Shown: piece after piece, positions 60,483 to 64,000 of the stretch | Layout of the letters: every line of letters starts with the position of its first letter | Numbering within the stretch: position 1 is the stretch's first letter | From: Paeniglutamicibacter terrestris | Lineage (GTDB): Bacteria > Actinomycetota > Actinomycetes > Actinomycetales > Micrococcaceae | Length of the DNA stretch: 64,000 nt | Assembly: GCF_012271785.1 (NCBI RefSeq) | Contig: NZ_JAAWVT010000004.1 | Coordinates: 186,001 to 250,000 of the forward strand | Direction of reading: 5' to 3' | Notes under the pieces: generated by a model | Seen by the model: only the letters and a program-made list of their open reading frames with translations | Database searches by the model: none | Told to the model about the DNA's origin: nothing | Position numbers and translations under genes: made by a program

Positions 60483-61967
60483 TTATCCGCGCATGACGAA
60501 GGGGTCTGCCACGGGACCCTCGTCGGTGTTGATCCAGATGCTCTTGAGCCGGGTGTACTCGTACATCGACTCGATGCCGTGTTCGATGCCCACGCCGGAG
60601 TTTTTGAAACCCTGGCGCGGCGACATCGGGGACATGGCCCGATAGGTGTTGACCCACACGGTGCCGGCGTCGAGCTTCCGGGCGACGCGGTGCGCGGTGG
60701 CCAGGTTCTGCGTCCACACCCCGGCGGCCAAGCCGTACTCGGTGTCGTTGGCCAGGGCGAGCAACTCGTCTTCGCGCTCAAAGGGCATGATGGCAGCTAC
60801 CGGGCCGAAGATCTCCTCGCGGACCACGCGCATGTTGTTGTCCACGTCGGTCAGCACGGTCGGCTCGTAGAAGTATCCGGGCAACTCCAGACCCGTCGGG
60901 CGTCCGCCGCCGCTGTGCACCGTCGCGCCCTCCGCGGCGCCGATCTTCACGTAGGATTCGACCTTCTCCAGCTGGTCCTTGAAGGCCAGCGGGCCAAGCT
61001 CCGTCTCATCAAGCAGCGGGTCGCCGATCCGGATCGAGCGGGCGCGTTCGGTGACGCGTTCGAGCAGTTCCTCGTACACCGACTTGTGCGCGAAGACGCG
61101 GCTGCCGGCGATGCAGGTCTGCCCGGCGGCAGCGTAGATGCCCGCGACGACGCCCATCGCGGCGTTGGCCACGTTGGCGTCCCCGAAGACGATGTTCGGG
61201 CTCTTCCCGCCGAGTTCCAGGGTGCATCCGATGAATCGGGCCGCTGTCTGGGCGGCGATATGCGATCCGGTGCCGGTGGAGCCGGTGAAGGAGATCTTGG
61301 CGATCTTCGGATGGCTCACCAGCGCCGCACCGGCCTCGGCTCCCAGCCCGGTCACCACGTTAATGGCGCCGGGCGGGAACCCTGCCTTGTCCGCTAGCTC
61401 GGCCAGTAGCAGCACAGTGCGCGAGGTGTATTCGCTGGGCTTGATGACCACGGTGTTGCCGGCTGCCAGTGCCGGGGCGATCTTCGAGGTGGTCAGCGTC
61501 AGCGGCGAGTTCCACGGGGTGATCGCCCCGACCACCCCGAGCGCCTCACGCTGGGTGTAGTTCAGGATGTCCGGGTTGGTGCTTGGAATCTGTGAGCCTT
61601 GGATCTTGTCGGCCAGCCCGGCGTAGTAGTAGAAGTACTCGGGCAGCATGCGCATCTGGCCGCGCATTTCGCGTAATAGTTTGCCGTTGTCTAGGCTTTC
61701 GCACATTGCCAGCTGCTCGGCATTCTCGCCGACTAGGTCGCCGAGGCGGCGCAGCAGGTGCCCGCGCGCGGTGGCCCCGATCCGCTTCCAGGCAGCGGAC
61801 TCGAAGGTGTGTCGGGCGGAGCTGACGGCCCGGTCCACGTCCTCGGCGTTGCCTCGGGCGGCCTCGTAGAGGACAACCAGGGTGGACGGGTTGGTGCTGG
61901 TGAAATAGGTCCCCTCGGACGGGGCCACGTGCTCGCCACCGATGAAGTGGTTGAGGCGTTCAGTCAC
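60483..61967 (-). CDS. NAD(P)-dependent aldehyde dehydrogenase
   Basis: A 494-residue aldehyde dehydrogenase of the betaine-aldehyde/hydroxymuconic-semialdehyde type. Catalytic residues: Asn in VGAITPWNSPL, Glu in CTLELGGKSPN, Cys in AAGQTCIAGSR and the second Glu in REEIFGPVAAIMPF. GSTGTG lies in the nucleotide fold. The GTG start overlaps the end of the hydrolase gene by 8 bp. Within this operon it probably oxidises a semialdehyde formed after ring opening. Confidence 0.93.
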   Translation of the reverse strand: MTERLNHFIGGEHVAPSEGTYFTSTNPSTLVVLYEAARGNAEDVDRAVSSARHTFESAAWKRIGATARGHLLRRLGDLVGENAEQLAMCESLDNGKLLREMRGQMRMLPEYFYYYAGLADKIQGSQIPSTNPDILNYTQREALGVVGAITPWNSPLTLTTSKIAPALAAGNTVVIKPSEYTSRTVLLLAELADKAGFPPGAINVVTGLGAEAGAALVSHPKIAKISFTGSTGTGSHIAAQTAARFIGCTLELGGKSPNIVFGDANVANAAMGVVAGIYAAAGQTCIAGSRVFAHKSVYEELLERVTERARSIRIGDPLLDETELGPLAFKDQLEKVESYVKIGAAEGATVHSGGGRPTGLELPGYFYEPTVLTDVDNNMRVVREEIFGPVAAIMPFEREDELLALANDTEYGLAAGVWTQNLATAHRVARKLDAGTVWVNTYRAMSPMSPRQGFKNSGVGIEHGIESMYEYTRLKSIWINTDEGPVADPFVMRG

Positions 61968-62709
61968 GGTTCATCCTTTTCGGGTTATCGATCAAAGTGG
62001 AAAGCGCCTCGGCTAGGGCCAGTGCGTTCTCGATGGGCAGCATATGTCGGGTTTTCGGGACGACGACAACGCGGCAGTCGGGCATCGCTTGCCCCAGACG
62101 CTGCGACATCTCCGGGGTCGATCCCGGGTCGTCGCTGCCAGTGATGGCCAGGGCGGGTTGAGTGATGGCTCCCAATTCGGGTCCGATCTCTTGGTCCCCC
62201 TGCGCGAACACCCGGTAGGCGTGCAGGTACGACTGAATGTCGTTTGCGGCCAGGACGTGACGGACTGTTGCGATGCTCTGGGCAGGCACGGTGGTCGTGG
62301 CGTGGGGGAACCAGCGTTCGATGGCCAGGTCCACCCCGGCGGCGAATTCCGTTCCCGCGGTGTCCAACCGGCGCGCCACCGCCGCGGATTCCTCCGCAGT
62401 GCGTCGGCACACCGAGTTAACGGAGGTCAACGAAAGGACCTTGGTTGGTGCGAAGCGTGCAATGTATTGGGCGATGAGTGCCCCCAGAGAAAAGCCGACG
62501 AGGTGAATCGGTCCTTCGGGAAGCCGTGAGATCACGTGACGGGCCAGGGTTTCCAGCGTCTGTGGTTCTCTCAGCGGCGGCTGCGCTCCGTGGCCCGGCA
62601 GGTCCAATGCCACGGTCGGCCGGTCGCAGATTTCCTGGAACGTCTCCCACATGCTCAAATCCAGGCCGACCCCGTGCAGGAGCACGGTCTGCGGTTCGAG
62701 GGCACTCAT
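61960..62709 (-). CDS. Alpha/beta hydrolase of the catabolic operon
   Basis: A 249-residue alpha/beta hydrolase. The oxyanion region is LLHGVGLDLSMW, the nucleophile elbow VGFSLGALIAQ, the acid in TGSDDPGSTPEM and the base in VVVPKTRHMLPIE. The family includes 3-oxoadipate enol-lactonase (PcaD) and meta-cleavage product hydrolases. In this operon it may hydrolyse a ring-opening product or lactone. It lies 15 bp after the second DUF1185 gene. Confidence 0.88.
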   Translation of the reverse strand: MSALEPQTVLLHGVGLDLSMWETFQEICDRPTVALDLPGHGAQPPLREPQTLETLARHVISRLPEGPIHLVGFSLGALIAQYIARFAPTKVLSLTSVNSVCRRTAEESAAVARRLDTAGTEFAAGVDLAIERWFPHATTTVPAQSIATVRHVLAANDIQSYLHAYRVFAQGDQEIGPELGAITQPALAITGSDDPGSTPEMSQRLGQAMPDCRVVVVPKTRHMLPIENALALAEALSTLIDNPKRMNRD

Positions 62710-62724
62710 TGCTACCAGTGGCTC

Positions 62725-63276
62725 CTAGAGCTCGGTCGAGAGCGCTGCTAGGCGCTGTTGCGGACGTCCACCCGTAGCAGCAGCCAGGGCGATGATGATC
62801 TCCCCGGGATGCGGGGCATCGGCGATGCTGACTTCCACGCTCTGGTGGTGCGAGCGGATGGTGGCATCGGTGAAGTGCTTCAGCGGGATATCGAAGTGCA
62901 CCCCAGCCGGGCCGCGCTTCTCTACGGCCGGCAACAAGGTGGTTGCCTGAGCGGCGTCGCGGAAGTGGTTGCCGAATTTCAGGGTGTGGATCAGCGCGGA
63001 ACCGTGCTCGATTTCCCCGTCCAATCCCACGATGGCCGCTTTGCCGTAAGCCTCCAACGGCGCGCCCAGTGCCTCCATGACCTTGGGTGCTAGCAACGCA
63101 CCGAGATCGGAGGCGACGGCATCGATGCCGGCGTTCAGGTCTTCGACGAAGCCCTGACCTGCCCACGGGTTATCAATGATCGCCGCTACGATGGCGACTC
63201 GTGCGACGGGGGCTACGTCGCGCCCTCCCTCGCGGGTGGTTTCCTCAACGATGGTCACAAGCTTGCGGTATTTCAC
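62725..63276 (-). CDS. DUF1185 (AA_synth) family protein, copy 2
   Basis: A 183-residue member of the DUF1185 family (Pfam AA_synth). It has VAIVAAIIDNPWAGQGFVED, YGKAAIVGLDGEIEHGSALI, RSHHQSVEVSIADAPHPGEI and a short C terminus. A structure from this family was described as a variant of the Bacillus chorismate-mutase fold; the enzyme activity is not established. GTG start with a GTGA overlap to the preceding paralogue, so the two are translationally coupled and may form a heteromeric complex. Confidence 0.88.
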   Translation of the reverse strand: MKYRKLVTIVEETTREGGRDVAPVARVAIVAAIIDNPWAGQGFVEDLNAGIDAVASDLGALLAPKVMEALGAPLEAYGKAAIVGLDGEIEHGSALIHTLKFGNHFRDAAQATTLLPAVEKRGPAGVHFDIPLKHFTDATIRSHHQSVEVSIADAPHPGEIIIALAAATGGRPQQRLAALSTEL

Positions 63277-63941
63277 AGGGTAATTTCCTTCAGGATCTCG
63301 GAGGTGACGGGAATGTCGGTGTTACGGTCCCCGATCCGCGCGTGCGGGCGGGGCCCGGTGGATGCCGCGGCAACAACGGCGATTTCCGTCGCGTTCGGCG
63401 CATCGGACAAGAAGATTTCGATGGTCTGGTAGTGGCTTCGCGTTGCCGGTGCGGTCTTGTGCCACATCGGAATCCGCAGCATTTCACCCGGTTGGCCGAA
63501 TCCGTCTGCGAAGCACAAAATGGACGTTCCTTCCAGCGCCTCTCGCATCAGGTTCCCGTAGTACGGGGTGTGGATCAGCGCTCCGGCATGTTCGATTTCC
63601 CCGCCGGCACCGACGAGGGCTGCCTTGCCGAAGGCTTCGACCTTCTCGGCGCCGCCGAGCACCTCAAGTAGCCGGTCGGTCAAGAGCTTTGACAGCAGCG
63701 GGGCGATGCGCTCGGCTTCTGGGGCGAGCTCGAAATCGGTGCTGGTCCCCTTCCAGGGATTGGCTATCACCGCGGTGGAGGTGGCCCGCAGGATCGAGCG
63801 CCCATCGGTATGGGGAATTTCTTCGCTGAACGTCGAAATCTTGCGAAGTCCAATGGCAGCAGCAATGTCGTCATAGCTACCCAGGGTCGAACGCGCGCTG
63901 AGATCGACTACTCGCTTCGCCTCAAGTGGAGTTGTTGTCAT
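63273..63941 (-). CDS. DUF1185 (AA_synth) family protein, copy 1
   Basis: A 222-residue paralogue of the following gene with an N-terminal extension of about 40 residues. Shared motifs: STAVIANPWKGTSTDFEL, FGKAALVGAGGEIEHAGALI, RSHYQTIEIFLSDAPNATEI. The GEIEHA/GEIEHG loop and the RSH(Y/H)Q element are the best candidates for an active site because both copies keep them. It is the first gene of the operon visible in the window. The 59 bases upstream carry GGAGGGATAT (minus-strand ATATCCCTCC) at the edge and no other gene. Confidence 0.87.
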   Translation of the reverse strand: MTTTPLEAKRVVDLSARSTLGSYDDIAAAIGLRKISTFSEEIPHTDGRSILRATSTAVIANPWKGTSTDFELAPEAERIAPLLSKLLTDRLLEVLGGAEKVEAFGKAALVGAGGEIEHAGALIHTPYYGNLMREALEGTSILCFADGFGQPGEMLRIPMWHKTAPATRSHYQTIEIFLSDAPNATEIAVVAAASTGPRPHARIGDRNTDIPVTSEILKEITL

Positions 63942-64000
63942 GTTTTGGAGCTTTCTGGTCTATGGCGTCGTTGGTTCGCTCTTGTGGCTTGGAGGGATAT

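Overview
The window looks like a chromosomal segment of a high-GC actinobacterium, most likely of the Micrococcaceae (Arthrobacter, Paeniglutamicibacter or Glutamicibacter type). This rests on the base composition, frequent GTG starts, an actinobacterial furA-katG pair, a DUF3151 gene joined to class II fba, a sortase-assembled pilus operon and sorting signals of the LPXTG and LAXTG types. I see no rRNA, tRNA, CRISPR array, insertion sequence or prophage. The lineage is an inference from gene content; no phylogenetic marker was computed.

Layout. 1-7.5 kb: the tail of an aromatic-ring FAD hydroxylase, an HD-domain LuxR-type regulator with an unknown partner, an AlkD-like DNA repair protein, a membrane DUF308-lipase fusion, a DUF2236-DUF1990 fusion and two small cytoplasmic proteins. 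7.6-14.1 kb: a minus-strand pilus operon of tip adhesin, major pilin and class C sortase. 14.3-27 kb and 33.9-37 kb: a sulfur-scavenging region. It holds a peptide/nickel-type ABC importer, two separate pairs of an NtaA/DszA-like flavin monooxygenase with an acyl-CoA-dehydrogenase-like SfnB/DszC oxidoreductase, a dimethyl-sulfone monooxygenase (sfnG), O-acetylhomoserine sulfhydrylase (metY) and two CoA-binding proteins. Three S-box (SAM-I) riboswitches lie in this region: one before the ABC-transporter operon, and two in divergent orientation before the second monooxygenase pair and before acetyl-CoA synthetase.

29.4-33.6 kb: a SAM-dependent methyltransferase, furA-katG and a histidine phosphatase. 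37-46.6 kb: an ArsR-MFS divergon, a nitrilase-family amidase, purA, a TetR regulator, thymidine kinase and a kynureninase/Lrp divergon. 46.6-53.4 kb: an acidic LAETG-anchored protein, the fba-DUF3151 operon and two paralogous M23 endopeptidases. 53.5-59 kb: a SpoU methyltransferase, corA, a NagD-type phosphatase, a cytosine-deaminase-like amidohydrolase and an MFS exporter. 59.1-63.9 kb: a tightly packed minus-strand catabolic operon with two DUF1185 paralogues, an alpha/beta hydrolase, an aldehyde dehydrogenase, a 4-oxalocrotonate tautomerase and a luciferase-like monooxygenase; its substrate is unknown.

How the parts may work together. When SAM and therefore methionine are low, the riboswitches should open expression of organosulfur import and flavin-dependent C-S cleavage. 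MetY would join the released sulfide to O-acetylhomoserine and release acetate, which the riboswitch-controlled acetyl-CoA synthetase could return to acetyl-CoA. KatG may remove peroxide leaking from uncoupled flavin chemistry. The least explained parts are the substrates of the two monooxygenase pairs and of the DUF1185 operon.
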